Of a stretch of 64,000 nt of DNA, positions 37,196-46,680 are shown piece by piece. Position 1 is the first letter of the stretch; the number at the start of each line of letters is the position of its first letter. Under the pieces are notes generated by a model, which ran no database searches, was not told the DNA's origin, and was given only the letters and a program-made list of their open reading frames with translations. The DNA comes from an uncultured Lachnospiraceae bacterium (GTDB lineage Bacteria > Bacillota > Clostridia > Lachnospirales > Lachnospiraceae), in assembly GCA_947053345.1 (NCBI GenBank), contig CAMRSM010000005.1, forward strand, positions 81,167 through 145,166, in the 5' to 3' direction. Made by a program: the position numbers and the translations under genes.

Positions 37196-38236
37196 TCACC
37201 TCTCCATACGCTCCACGATCGTCGCGATCATTTTTGCCTCCGCAAGAAACGCCTCCACGACCGCAGGCTCAAACTGCGTGCCGGAACCTTCCTCAATGAT
37301 GCGGAACGCCTCCTCCATCGGCTGGATCTCCTTATAGCAGCGGCGGCTGATCAGCGCGTCAAATACGTCCGCCACCGACATGATGCGCGCGCAGAGCGGG
37401 ATATCCATACCCGACAGCCCTTCCGGATAACCCGTCCCGTCCCAGCGCTCATGATGGTAAAGTGCGATCTGCTCAGCCATTTCCGTATAGTCATCTTCCT
37501 CAATGTTTTCGAGGCATTGGCGGATGATGCGGGCACCGAGCACGGTATGCGTCTTCATGACCTCGTACTCCTCCTGTGTGAGCCGTGCAGGCTTGCACAA
37601 AATATTGTCGGAGATTGAAATTTTCCCCACATCGTGCAGCGCAGAAGCCTGCATCATATTGCGGATCAGGTGCTCGTCCAGCTGCCCCCGGTAATCCGTA
37701 CTCTTCCTTAAACGCTCGGCAATAATCCCCATATAGTACCCGACGCGCTTGACATGCTGGCCGGAATCCTTATCCCGGTTTTCAATCAGGTTGGCGATAT
37801 TCGCGATGATGCTGGTCTGCATCTTCTCAATGCGCTTTGATTTCTGCTGGACCAAAAGGGAGAGCTTTTTCTGGTAATCATCCATCTCAAGCGCGCGGCC
37901 GACACGCATCTTTAACACTTCCGGCGCGTACGGCTTCTTGACAAAATCCTGCGCCCCCGCGCTAAGGCAGGCTACCTCCATCTCCTCGTTCGAGGTGACC
38001 ATCACGACCGGCATCTCACGCAGCCGGATATCCCCCCGGATAAATTTCAGCACTCCCATGCCGTCAAGCCCCGGCATAACATAATCAAGCAGTACCAAAT
38101 CATATTTTTGTCTCGAAAGGATGTCGACCGCTTCCTCGCCCGAATGCGCAGATGTAAATTCATACCTATTCCCAAGGCAGCCCTTCGCAAACGCAATGTT
38201 TGTCCGGTTGTCATCGACTATCAGTATCCTCTTCAT
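37196..38236 (-). CDS. response regulator with HD-GYP domain
   Basis: The 346-residue protein has a receiver domain (1-120) with DD at 8-9, phosphoacceptor D51 in LVLLDYVMPGLDG and K in FVKKPY. A linker helix and an HD-GYP domain follow (about 150-346), with SALHDVGKISI, a later HHERWDGTGYPEGL and IMSVADVFDAL. HD-GYP proteins with this motif set usually hydrolyse cyclic di-GMP. The open frame extends to 38365, but the ATG at 38236 begins the receiver and follows GGCGGTGG. It is the first gene of an operon with feoA and feoB (five-base gap), transcribed from TTGACC-17-TACTAT. No partner kinase is adjacent. Confidence 0.92.
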   Translation of the reverse strand: MKRILIVDDNRTNIAFAKGCLGNRYEFTSAHSGEEAVDILSRQKYDLVLLDYVMPGLDGMGVLKFIRGDIRLREMPVVMVTSNEEMEVACLSAGAQDFVKKPYAPEVLKMRVGRALEMDDYQKKLSLLVQQKSKRIEKMQTSIIANIANLIENRDKDSGQHVKRVGYYMGIIAERLRKSTDYRGQLDEHLIRNMMQASALHDVGKISISDNILCKPARLTQEEYEVMKTHTVLGARIIRQCLENIEEDDYTEMAEQIALYHHERWDGTGYPEGLSGMDIPLCARIMSVADVFDALISRRCYKEIQPMEEAFRIIEEGSGTQFEPAVVEAFLAEAKMIATIVERMER

Positions 38237-38299
38237 CGTTCCACCGCCTTCCCGTATACCGTGAGCTCCCCACGGTACACACCGATTTCCTATAAGAAT

Positions 38300-38328
38300 A
38301 TAGTAACACGTTAGTGGACTAAGGTCAA
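38300..38328 (-). promoter_or_regulatory. sigma-A promoter of the HD-GYP-feoA-feoB operon
   Basis: On the - strand TTGACC (38323-38328) and TACTAT (38300-38305) are 17 bases apart, about 60 bases upstream of the first start codon. I see no convincing Fur box over it. Confidence 0.6.
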
Positions 38329-38485
38329 TTGGTGATTTCCCACTCCTGCCTCTTTTTTGTAACATCCGGTTTCCGCCGCCCCGACCGCCGCGCCCGGTGT
38401 CTTCCCGCTTTCTTTCTATGTCCGGAAGGCAATGCGGCAGATTATTTCACTATATGGACTTATAAATTTCACTGCAATCTGGAAC

Positions 38486-39154
38486 TTAGGTACTCCAATC
38501 CCTCTTCGCGCGCTCCCGCTCTGCCCTCGAATAAACACAGCCGCAATAGTCCTGGCGGTAAAGCCCGTATTCCCGTGAAAGCTCCACTGAGCGCTGGTAG
38601 CCGTTCTTTTTCTTGAAATCCGAATACAGGTACGCGATGCCGCACGCCGCGGAAAGCTCCCGCCCGATCTCGTTTAGTTTCTCCGCATTTTTGAGCGGGC
38701 TGATGGAGAGTGTCGTCGTAAAATAGTCAAACCCACCCTCTGCGGCCGCCCTTGCTGTTTCCGCGAGGCGCAGCCTGTAGCAGGCAAAACACCGCTCCCC
38801 TCCTTCCGGCAGCGCCTCAAGCCCCTTCGCCGCCGCAAAAAAACGCTCCGGCTCGTACGCCCCAAAGAGCAGCCCCACCGGGCGCGCGAGCGGCATCTGG
38901 CCGGCCAGGCGTTTGATTTCCTCCACCCGCTTGTCATACTCCTCCTTCGGGGAAATATTCGGGTTATAATAAAATACCGTAATATCAAAAAAACGCGTTA
39001 AATATTCCAGCACATAGCTGGAACACGGCGCACAGCACGCATGCAAAAGCAGGGACGGTATCCTCCCGTCCCCTGCAATCTCAAAAAGTGTCTTATCCAG
39101 CATGCGCTGATAATTCGCCTTGTTGTTACTTTTTTTGCTATTTGCTTCCTCCAT
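38486..39154 (-). CDS. queH: epoxyqueuosine reductase QueH
   Basis: The 222-residue DUF208-family enzyme carries out the last step of tRNA queuosine synthesis without cobalamin. The Cys-Cys pair sits in LLLHACCAPCSS (36-46), with a second cluster in CFACYRLR (about 122-129) and CGC near the end, as needed for its iron-sulfur and metal site. FYYNPNISPKEEYDKR is also family-typical. GGAGAGG lies just before the ATG. Its neighbours are unrelated. Confidence 0.93.
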   Translation of the reverse strand: MEEANSKKSNNKANYQRMLDKTLFEIAGDGRIPSLLLHACCAPCSSYVLEYLTRFFDITVFYYNPNISPKEEYDKRVEEIKRLAGQMPLARPVGLLFGAYEPERFFAAAKGLEALPEGGERCFACYRLRLAETARAAAEGGFDYFTTTLSISPLKNAEKLNEIGRELSAACGIAYLYSDFKKKNGYQRSVELSREYGLYRQDYCGCVYSRAERERAKRDWST

Positions 39155-39200
39155 CGCCTCTCCTATGCGCTCCTGCTGCTTTGAATTCCGATAATTATCG

Positions 39201-40916
39201 TCAGATCAGCCCACGGTAACGGTTCACACAAGCATAAATCTCCTGTTTGCGCACCGCAGCGAGCGTCGCCGGGAGGTAACTGCCCTTGCACAGGCTGGCA
39301 AGCCCCTCACGCCTGATCTGCTTATCCAGCTGTTCCACCAGTGCCTCGATATCCTGCGGCGCTTTCTCAAGCTTGTCGGCAAGCGCCTTTAAGCAATATG
39401 AGAGCGTCGTTGTCTGCTCGGAATCAAGGAGCTGCTCCACAAAGCTTAAGTCCACATTGTCCCTCCCGAACGAAAAACTGTCCTTGCCAAATTGTTTGAC
39501 CTTGACTTCATCATATTTCTTTTCCAGCCGCCCGACCTTCACCATGCGCTTTTTCACTGCATCACCGAAAATCGCCCCGATCGGGGTCTTTCCGGACGAG
39601 AGCTTTTCAAGCGGCGGCTGGCCTTCCATGCACTCTTTCACGCGCGCCGTAATATCAAGCGTTTTATAATTATCCATCTGGATCACGCGGTCGGAAATAT
39701 GGAAATATGCCCCGGAGCTTCCCGCAACTAAGATCACCGAAACCCCGTATTTCTCATAAAGTTCCCTCGCCTGCAGTAAAAACGGCGTGATCGGCTCCTT
39801 CTCCGGGGATACTACCTGCTGCATCAGCTCATCGCGCACCATAAAGTTCGTCGCGCAGGTATCCTCATCGATCAGGAGAAGTTTCGCCCCGGCGCGGATG
39901 GCCTCGACCACATTCGCCGCCTGCGAGGTCGAACCGCTCGCGTCCTCCGTCGAGAAATCGACGGTGTCCTTGCCGTTAGGCAGGTCGCTGATAAACGGCG
40001 AAATGTTGACATGCTTGACCGCCCTGCCGTCCTCCGCCCGCACCTTGACCGCGTCGTCCCTCGTGATGACAAGCTCCCTGCCGTCCTTCGCGATATGGTT
40101 GTAAACACCCTGTTCAAGCGCCTTTAACAGCGTGGACTTTCCGTGGTAGCCCCCGCCGACGATCAGCGTGATGCCCGCCGGGATCCCCATCCCTTTTACC
40201 GTGCCGCGGTGCGGCAGGGTTAGCTCCACCTCAAACTCCTTCGGCGAGGTAAATGCCACGGCATTTTTCATCGGCTTTTGCGAGACCCCGCTCTCACGCG
40301 GCAAAACCGCACCGTTTGCGACAAAAGCGACAAGCCCTTTCTCGGAAAGCGCTTCCCGCACCGCCTGCTCGTCCTCCGCAAGCTCCAAGACCGCCTTTAC
40401 CTCCTCGGCGCGAAGGTTCTTGTAGAAAAGTGAGCGCTTCACCGCCTGCGGGATATAGTCAAACAATATTTTGTGCAGCTCCCCCGCGTTGATCGTGCGC
40501 CCGTTCGCCGGGAATCCGACCTCAAAGCGTACAAGGACATCGCCGTTTTGTATCTCGCACGCCGTGCGCGCCAGAATCTCCTGCCCCGGGCGGCTGACAC
40601 CGATCAGGCCGCTCTTGCCGGAACCTTTTGCCTGAAACGTATAATCCGCTAGCGTCCGCCCGAAGGTGCGCAGTAAATGATCCGCGAGCGCCACGCGCTT
40701 GTGTTCCTCCTCATACATTTCAGGCGCAAAACCTGCCTGCGCCTTCCCCACACGCACGCTAAGGCGCGACGGGGCGGCAAACGGGTCTCCCTGTACATGG
40801 TCGATCCCGAGCACATAGCCCACGAACTGGTAACTTCCGCGCAGGTCTTTGTACGCCGGATAACCCCTGTGGTCAATACTCCTTAACATCTGTTCCAGAT
40901 CTGTCTGCGATTTCAT
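39201..40916 (-). CDS. predicted ABC-class ATPase (ABC_ATPase family, COG3044-like)
   Basis: This is a 571-residue soluble protein. A Walker A-like P-loop GGGYHGKSTLL (254-264) follows PAGITLIV, and the Walker B-like KLLLIDEDTCATNFMVRD comes about 80 residues later, with the conserved DEDTCATN core of this family. The N-terminal part includes LRGSYQF and GDPFAAPSRLSV, also typical. The family is widespread but has no established function. There is no transmembrane partner. GGAGG is seven bases before the ATG. Confidence 0.85.
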   Translation of the reverse strand: MKSQTDLEQMLRSIDHRGYPAYKDLRGSYQFVGYVLGIDHVQGDPFAAPSRLSVRVGKAQAGFAPEMYEEEHKRVALADHLLRTFGRTLADYTFQAKGSGKSGLIGVSRPGQEILARTACEIQNGDVLVRFEVGFPANGRTINAGELHKILFDYIPQAVKRSLFYKNLRAEEVKAVLELAEDEQAVREALSEKGLVAFVANGAVLPRESGVSQKPMKNAVAFTSPKEFEVELTLPHRGTVKGMGIPAGITLIVGGGYHGKSTLLKALEQGVYNHIAKDGRELVITRDDAVKVRAEDGRAVKHVNISPFISDLPNGKDTVDFSTEDASGSTSQAANVVEAIRAGAKLLLIDEDTCATNFMVRDELMQQVVSPEKEPITPFLLQARELYEKYGVSVILVAGSSGAYFHISDRVIQMDNYKTLDITARVKECMEGQPPLEKLSSGKTPIGAIFGDAVKKRMVKVGRLEKKYDEVKVKQFGKDSFSFGRDNVDLSFVEQLLDSEQTTTLSYCLKALADKLEKAPQDIEALVEQLDKQIRREGLASLCKGSYLPATLAAVRKQEIYACVNRYRGLI

Positions 40917-41010
40917 AGATTCCTCCTAATTTATCATTCCATAGATATCCTCCCGGTGCCGCGGCCAACGAATGATTTTTCCCGTCTCGCCCCGCTTCCG
41001 GACATCACCT

Positions 41011-42075
41011 TTACTGTCCCAAAATCTCAGCAAGCGCCTTTCCAAGTTTTTCCATCTGTTCCTGCGTACCAACCGTGATGCGCAGGTAATTCTCAATGCG
41101 CGGCCTGTCAAAGTAACGGACAAAGATTCCCCTCTCTTTCAGCGCCGCAAAAATCTTTTTCGCCGGCATGCTTTCATGTGTGGCGAACAGGAAATTCGCC
41201 GAACTCTCAAGGCAGGCAAACCCAAGCCCGCAAAGCGCGTCTTTGGCCCACTCACGCGTCCGGATGATCTTCTCACAGCATTCCTTAAAATATGTGTCGT
41301 CCTTGATGGCGGCAGCGCCGAGCAGGAGTGAAGGGTAATTCATCGTGTACGAATTGATGGAATACTTCACATCGTTCATCGCCCGGATCAGCGTGGGATG
41401 CCCCATCGCGTAACCGATGCGCACACCCGCCATTGATCTCGATTTTGAGAAAGTCTGCACGATCAGCAGGTTCTCGTATTTCGAGAGCAGGGGCAGCGCC
41501 GAAGTCCCGCCAAAATCTACATAAGCCTCGTCCACCACCACCACCGACTCCTGGTTGTGCCTTACGATATCCTCGATAAAACCAAGCCCTTCCGCGACCG
41601 AGGTCGGCGCGTTCGGGTTTGCGATCACGATACCGCCGTTTTCCCGGTAATAATCTTCCCGGCGGATCCGGAAATCCCCATCGAGTGCCGGACGTTCATA
41701 CGGAATGCCGTAGACCTGCGCCCAAACATCATAAAATGAATATGTGATATCCGGGAAGAGCACCGGCCTGCCGGAATTAAAAAAAGTCAAAAACGCCACG
41801 GAGAGCACATCATCCGAACCGACCCCGACAAATACCTGCTCCCCGGAAAGCCCATAATAGCCTGCTAAGGCATCCACCAGCGCCCCCGCCTTAAAATCCG
41901 GGTAAAGTCGGAATTTCCCCGTCTCCCCGCAAAGTCCCGCCGCCGCTTCCGCCACTTTTGGAGACGGCGGATACGGGTTCTCGTTCGTATTCAATTTTAT
42001 CATATCGGAAAATTCCGGCTGTTCCCCCGGTGTGTATGGTTCCACCCTCCGGAAATTCTTCTCCCATGCCTTCAA
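41011..42075 (-). CDS. hisC: histidinol-phosphate aminotransferase (class II aminotransferase)
   Basis: This is a 354-residue PLP enzyme. LNTNENPYPPSP (28-39), the ring-stacking region, VVDEAYVDF (180-188) and the PLP lysine K211 in TFSKSRSMAGVRIGYA match HisC. The start is a TTG; its ribosome binding site GGGAGG lies inside the end of the upstream gene, so the two genes overlap functionally. No other histidine biosynthesis gene is in the window, so a role in another aminotransfer is possible. Confidence 0.85.
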   Translation of the reverse strand: MKAWEKNFRRVEPYTPGEQPEFSDMIKLNTNENPYPPSPKVAEAAAGLCGETGKFRLYPDFKAGALVDALAGYYGLSGEQVFVGVGSDDVLSVAFLTFFNSGRPVLFPDITYSFYDVWAQVYGIPYERPALDGDFRIRREDYYRENGGIVIANPNAPTSVAEGLGFIEDIVRHNQESVVVVDEAYVDFGGTSALPLLSKYENLLIVQTFSKSRSMAGVRIGYAMGHPTLIRAMNDVKYSINSYTMNYPSLLLGAAAIKDDTYFKECCEKIIRTREWAKDALCGLGFACLESSANFLFATHESMPAKKIFAALKERGIFVRYFDRPRIENYLRITVGTQEQMEKLGKALAEILGQ

Positions 42076-42076
42076 A

Positions 42077-42712
42077 CTACATGCCTCCCTTCCCGCTCCG
42101 CACAGCCTCCATATAGCGGGCGATCATTTCCACGCACTCATCGACCCCCACACGGCTCGTGTCAATGCACAGATCGTAATTATCCGACGAATGCCAGTTC
42201 CGCCCCGTATAGTACGCGTAATACTCCTCCCGGAGCCTGTCCGTCTTTTCCATCTGCTTTCTTGCCTCCTCCTCCGAAAGCGGCGATAGTGCAAGGACGG
42301 CCTTTAATCGCTCCTCAAACGGCGCGTGCAGATAGACCCGCACCACATCCTTCCTCTCCCGCAGGATAAAATCGGCACAGCGCCCAATGATCACGCAGGA
42401 CTCTTTTTGAGCAAGCTCACGGATGATCTTTGCCTGGAAATTAAACAGATTATCATCCGATGTAAACTCGTCGCTGTCCGGTGATATCCAGCTCTCCTTG
42501 TATTTTTTGCGGGCAAAGAGATCAAAAAAAGTCTTTTTCAGTTTTTCGTCCGCCTTGTAAAACAATTCCTCGTCAATACCGCTCTCATTTGAAGCAAGGC
42601 GCAGCAGTTCCCTGTCATAATAATGTATTTTCATCTGATCCGCCAGTTTGCGCCCGATCATGCGACCACTGCTTCCATACTGCCTTGCAATCGTAACAGT
42701 CATCTTCTCCAT
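42077..42712 (-). CDS. cytidylate kinase-like P-loop protein
   Basis: This is a 211-residue protein of the cytidylate-kinase-like family (AAA_26). It starts with VTIARQYGSSGRMIGRKLA, the shortened P-loop of this group, then IHYYDRELLRLAS and a later CVIIGRCADFILRE. It is not the canonical Cmk, and its substrate is unknown. GGAGG six bases before the ATG at 42712 decides the start. The end of the gene carries the ribosome binding site for hisC. Confidence 0.85.
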   Translation of the reverse strand: MEKMTVTIARQYGSSGRMIGRKLADQMKIHYYDRELLRLASNESGIDEELFYKADEKLKKTFFDLFARKKYKESWISPDSDEFTSDDNLFNFQAKIIRELAQKESCVIIGRCADFILRERKDVVRVYLHAPFEERLKAVLALSPLSEEEARKQMEKTDRLREEYYAYYTGRNWHSSDNYDLCIDTSRVGVDECVEMIARYMEAVRSGKGGM

Positions 42713-42806
42713 CCCGCACCTCCCCATTTTAAGTTCCACATACCATTTCCCAGTACCATGGCTCTTCCGAGGACTTTTGGTCCGCACCGACCATCCTATA
42801 CCATCA

Positions 42807-42845
42807 AACCCCCGGCAGTCATTTTACCGTCCTGCCGGGGGTGTT
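42807..42845 (-). terminator. hairpin terminator after the chemoreceptor gene
   Basis: On the - strand ACCCCCGGCAG and CTGCCGGGGGT form an 11-bp G/C-rich stem, followed by only a short T run. It lies between the chemoreceptor stop and the kinase-like gene. Confidence 0.7.
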
Positions 42846-42906
42846 ATGTAACATATCCTTCTTGCGGCAAGGATTCCCCGCCCGCTTCACTGCCTGACAG
42901 CCGCCT

Positions 42907-44607
42907 CTAATGCTTCGTCAATACAAACCGCCCGACAAGCTCATCCAAGACGACCGCCTGCGCGGACAGTTCTTCGCTTGTCGCGGATGCCTCCTGTGCA
43001 GTCGCCGCATTGACCTGCACGACTTCCGAAATCTGCTCCACGCCGATTTCCGCCTGGCGGATGGCCTCGGTCTGATCCTCCACCATCACTTTCAGGTCTT
43101 TGGAAAATTCCGCGATCTGCTTGATGCCGTCCACAACCGAAGCAATGGCATGCGCCGCCCGCTCCGCGGAGTTATTTCCCTCCGCAACTTCCTTGATGGA
43201 GCCCTCGATCAGCTCCCTCGTATCAACCGCCGCTTTCGCACTCTGGTTCGCAAGCTCCCGGATCTGGTCTGCCACCACGGCAAAACCCCGCCCGGAATCC
43301 CCTGCCCTGGCCGCCTCAATGGAAGCATTCAAGGATAAAAGATTGGTCTGGGACGCGATGGACTCAATTTGGGAGATGATATCCCCGATCCTGGCCGAAG
43401 CCTCATTGATCCGCCCCATCGCCGTCATCATGTGGTTCATTTCCTCACGGCTGTTATCCGCTGCATCCGCATAATGCTGTGCCCTTGTGTAGGATTCCTC
43501 CGCACTCTGCGCGCTCTTTTCCATCGTCGCGGTAATGTTTGTGATTGTCGCCTGCAATTCTTCCACTGCGCCTGCCTGCTCCGACGCACCCTCCGCAAGT
43601 CCCTGGGAAGCCCTGGCCAGATCCCCGGAACCACTTGATACATGGCCGGATGCCTCCCCGATGGAGAGCAGGGTTTCCTTCATCTGGTCACGCAGCCCGC
43701 GCATCGCGTCGTACAACTTGCTGAAATCCCCTTCATAATGGTTGGTTGCCTTTGACCGGACTGCATAATTCCCGGATGCCATCTCACCGAGCACTTCCCC
43801 GACATCATGGATAATCACATTGAGGTGCCCCGCCATCTCCACGGCATCCTTGTTCATCATCTCCACCTCATCCCCGGTCTCAATCACCGGGAACGGGGAT
43901 GTCAGATCTCCCCCCGCAAAGGTCTTAAGGCGTTTCCCGAGATCCCTCAGCGGATTTGCTATTTTGCCCGCAATGCGGCTTCCCCTCCGGTTTGCCAGAT
44001 ACATGTCGGTTCCGATCATGGCGGCGATCGCAATCCCGAAAATGATACACAGTATCGCAAGGTGGCTTGACAGCTCGTTTCCCTGCTCTACCTTTACTTC
44101 CAAAAGTTCTTCCAGTTTATCATAAATGCTGCTGTAAGCGACCGAGAGCTCATTCAGCGCCAATTCCTGCGCCTGCTTACAAAGCTCACGGTCTGTGGAA
44201 GCACCCAGCTGCATGATCTTTGAATCCAGCGCCCAGTAAGCCGCCAGCTCCGACGAGATTGCATCGTAAGTCCGCCTGCCGTCATCCGAGACAATGCTCT
44301 TTTCCACCTGTGCAAAATCCCGCTCAAACACAATCTTCTTGTCATCATGCATCTTCACGACCGCGTCGATCGCCTCCTGGTCATCATAACCGATGGCCGC
44401 CCGGAGGGAGGAACGGATATCCGCAAAATCAAACATGGCCCGCCCGATATCCCCCTGCGCAAACCCGAAATTATCAAGCGCGTAGTTGTACCGGAGCGAT
44501 ATCACGATCATTGCTATCAACCCCAGCACTGCCCCACCTGCTGCAATCGCAGCCACGCTGATGAATGAGCGCGTAAGCTTCCTCTCAATACCTTCATTTT
44601 GATTCAT
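42907..44607 (-). CDS. methyl-accepting chemotaxis protein
   Basis: The 566-residue protein has TM1 (about 15-38), a four-helix-bundle-like sensor (39-180), TM2 (183-203), a HAMP region (about 215-268) and a long signalling coiled coil (about 320-566). The conserved hairpin tip is [18 protein letters not shown] (419-436) followed by [15 protein letters not shown]. It should signal to CheA/CheW, which are not in the window. A promoter lies at 44765-44792, giving a leader of about 150 bases. I looked for a GEMM-type riboswitch in it and did not find one. Confidence 0.95.
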   Translation of the reverse strand: MNQNEGIERKLTRSFISVAAIAAGGAVLGLIAMIVISLRYNYALDNFGFAQGDIGRAMFDFADIRSSLRAAIGYDDQEAIDAVVKMHDDKKIVFERDFAQVEKSIVSDDGRRTYDAISSELAAYWALDSKIMQLGASTDRELCKQAQELALNELSVAYSSIYDKLEELLEVKVEQGNELSSHLAILCIIFGIAIAAMIGTDMYLANRRGSRIAGKIANPLRDLGKRLKTFAGGDLTSPFPVIETGDEVEMMNKDAVEMAGHLNVIIHDVGEVLGEMASGNYAVRSKATNHYEGDFSKLYDAMRGLRDQMKETLLSIGEASGHVSSGSGDLARASQGLAEGASEQAGAVEELQATITNITATMEKSAQSAEESYTRAQHYADAADNSREEMNHMMTAMGRINEASARIGDIISQIESIASQTNLLSLNASIEAARAGDSGRGFAVVADQIRELANQSAKAAVDTRELIEGSIKEVAEGNNSAERAAHAIASVVDGIKQIAEFSKDLKVMVEDQTEAIRQAEIGVEQISEVVQVNAATAQEASATSEELSAQAVVLDELVGRFVLTKH

Positions 44608-44764
44608 GGTAAAATCTCCTCTCCGCCAAGTCCAAGGCAGGCACTTACCTTATAGCGGAGTTTGAAAATTTTCCTGTATCCGTAAAAATCAGCTAGTGGG
44701 AGTTTTTTTCATAATCGCGTCGAAACAGTACCTGAACATTGGAGCGTTAATAATATCCACATTT

Positions 44765-44792
44765 ATTATAACTCTTTTTTTTAAATAGTCAA
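44765..44792 (-). promoter_or_regulatory. sigma-A promoter of the chemoreceptor gene
   Basis: On the - strand TTGACT (44787-44792) and TATAAT (44765-44770) are 16 bases apart. It lies between the zinc-ribbon gene stop and the chemoreceptor start. Confidence 0.6.
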
Positions 44793-44828
44793 TCCCATAA
44801 AAGCCAGTTTGCGCGAGAAATATCCCGT

Positions 44829-45089
44829 TTACCGCAGTTCCCCGCCGCATTTATCGCAAAAATCCAAACCCTCTAACGTAATCCCGCCACAATCCGGGCA
44901 AATGATGCGCTCCGGCAGGATTTCCCTCTCAAGCACCGGATACTCCCCGTTTTCGTCCCGCCCGTCCTCCGAAAGCTGTAATTCCCTCGGAACCACGAGT
45001 GGCTCTTTAAACCGGCGCGCAGGTTCAAGTTCCCCCGGAAGCACCTGCTTCCTCGGAAGTTTCTTCATGATCTTGTTGATCAACGGCAT
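44829..45089 (-). CDS. small zinc-ribbon protein
   Basis: The 86-residue protein has a charged first half (NKIMKKLPRKQVLPGELEP) and a C-terminal zinc ribbon CPDCGGITLEGLDFCDKCGGE with two CxxC knuckles. The ATG at 45089 follows AAGGAGGG by seven bases; the longer frame upstream has no such site. Function is unknown. Such ribbons often bind nucleic acid or proteins. Confidence 0.8.
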   Translation of the reverse strand: MPLINKIMKKLPRKQVLPGELEPARRFKEPLVVPRELQLSEDGRDENGEYPVLEREILPERIICPDCGGITLEGLDFCDKCGGELR

Positions 45090-45173
45090 TTGGCATCCCT
45101 CCTTATGACAGCCTTTGGTGTGTCCCCTGCGTGCCGCGCCAAAATGCAATGGCGCACGCGCCCAAAAGGAAGT

Positions 45174-45212
45174 ACCCAAAAGCCGGCAGGATACCCGCGC
45201 CGGCCTTTGGGT
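45174..45212 (-). terminator. hairpin after aspartate aminotransferase gene
   Basis: ACCCAAAAGCCGGC and GCCGGCCTTTGGGT pair over 14 positions with one mismatch. It lies just past the stop at 45232. Confidence 0.6.
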
Positions 45213-45231
45213 AACAAATACATACCATGAT

Positions 45232-46515
45232 TTATTTTTCCAGCAATTTCTCGACCGAAACCATCTTCACGCAGAGCGCGAACATCCGTGCCGCCTCAAA
45301 CATCTCCTCCGGTGTCGGGAAGGACGGCGCGATGCGGATGTTGGAATCCTCCGGGTCTTTCCCGTAAGGGTAAGTTGCCCCCGCCCCGGTCAAAACAAGC
45401 CCCAACTCCTTACATTTTGCCACGATCGCCTTCGCGCAGCCAGGCATGGAATCAAAGGAAATAAAGTACCCGCCGCGCGGTCTCGTCCATGTCCCAATCC
45501 CAAGCCCTGTAAGCTCTTTCTCCAAAACCGCAAGCACCGCCTCGAATTTCGGCCGCATCAGTTCTGCGTGTTTTTTCATATGCGCGTTCAGCCCGTCTAT
45601 GTTCTTAAAGAACCGCGCATGGCGCAGCTGGTTGATCTTATCATGTCCGATGATCTGCGTCGTCATAAATTTCTTGATGTACTCCATATTGGCGAGCGAA
45701 GTCGCGACCGCGGACACGCCGGAACCCGGAAAACTGATCTTTGAGGTGGAGGCAAAAACATATACCATATCCGGGTTGCCCGCCTTCTCACACTCCTCTA
45801 AGATATTCGGGATCTTATCCTGCACATCATCGTAAAGATGATGGATGCAGTAAGCATTGTCCCAAAAAATGCGGAAATCTGCCGCCGCAGGCTTTAAGTT
45901 CGCAAAACGCAGCACCACCTCGTCCGAATAAGTGATCCCCGTCGGGTTGGAATATTTCGGCACGCACCAGATTCCCTTGACCGCCGCATCACCGTTCACG
46001 TACTCCTCGACCATATCCATGTCCGGCCCGTCCTCGCCGAGCGGAACCGGAATCATCTCGATACCGAAGGTTTCGGTGATCTTAAAATGCCTGTCATATC
46101 CTGGAACAGGGCACAAAAATTTCACTTTATCCAGCTTACACCACGGGGTGGAACCGTTCACCCCCATCACCATCGAGCGCACGACCGTATCATACATAAT
46201 ATTCAGGCTGGAATTTCCGCACACAACGACATTGGCTTTCTTGACCTCCATCATATCCGCCATAAGCTGCCTGCACTCGCCAATGCCGTCCCAGTCGCCG
46301 TAATTTCTGGTATCGTTTCCGAGCAGGGTCGTCATGTCCGAGCCCGAATTGATCTCGTCAAGCAGCGGCATGGAAATCGCAAGCTGCGTTGCTCCGGGCT
46401 TCCCCCTCGCCATGTTGAGGGACAATCCCTTCGCCTCCTCGGTCTTAAACTGTTCTTCAAGGCTTGCTTTCAGTGATAAGAGTTCATCCCTGCCCATGTC
46501 CTTGTAAGCTTTCAT
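45232..46515 (-). CDS. aspartate aminotransferase, subgroup 1c
   Basis: This is a 427-residue PLP enzyme resembling the AspT type known from Corynebacterium: NMARGKPG, NSSLNIMYD, CPVPGYDRHFKITE, YSNPTGITYSDE, the PLP lysine K259 in ASTSKISFPGSG and GGYFISFD. It moves the amino group between aspartate and 2-oxoglutarate. The promoter upstream is a perfect consensus (46578-46606), suggesting strong constitutive expression. GGGAG precedes the ATG. Confidence 0.9.
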   Translation of the reverse strand: MKAYKDMGRDELLSLKASLEEQFKTEEAKGLSLNMARGKPGATQLAISMPLLDEINSGSDMTTLLGNDTRNYGDWDGIGECRQLMADMMEVKKANVVVCGNSSLNIMYDTVVRSMVMGVNGSTPWCKLDKVKFLCPVPGYDRHFKITETFGIEMIPVPLGEDGPDMDMVEEYVNGDAAVKGIWCVPKYSNPTGITYSDEVVLRFANLKPAAADFRIFWDNAYCIHHLYDDVQDKIPNILEECEKAGNPDMVYVFASTSKISFPGSGVSAVATSLANMEYIKKFMTTQIIGHDKINQLRHARFFKNIDGLNAHMKKHAELMRPKFEAVLAVLEKELTGLGIGTWTRPRGGYFISFDSMPGCAKAIVAKCKELGLVLTGAGATYPYGKDPEDSNIRIAPSFPTPEEMFEAARMFALCVKMVSVEKLLEK

Positions 46516-46577
46516 AGTATGTTCTCCCTTCGCTCTTTGTTATCTTCTATTTAAAATTTTATGCTTCCAACAGCTAT

Positions 46578-46606
46578 ATTATAGTTAGGGCATTCTGGCG
46601 TGTCAA
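46578..46606 (-). promoter_or_regulatory. perfect-consensus sigma-A promoter of the aspartate aminotransferase gene
   Basis: On the - strand TTGACA (46601-46606) and TATAAT (46578-46583) are 17 bases apart, the full vegetative consensus. Confidence 0.8.
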
Positions 46607-46680
46607 TCAAAATTTCAAAATTCAGGCAAGCCCGCAAAAACAGGCGGAACTGCCTGCCCTGCAGCCCCGCCTGTCCCCGT

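Noticed and set aside
38237..38485. Fur box at the feo operon promoter
   Set aside because: I found no convincing 19-bp inverted repeat of Fur type over or near TTGACC-17-TACTAT.
44608..44760. Cyclic di-GMP riboswitch in the chemoreceptor leader
   Set aside because: The conserved GEMM core sequences are not present; the leader has no clear aptamer-like fold.
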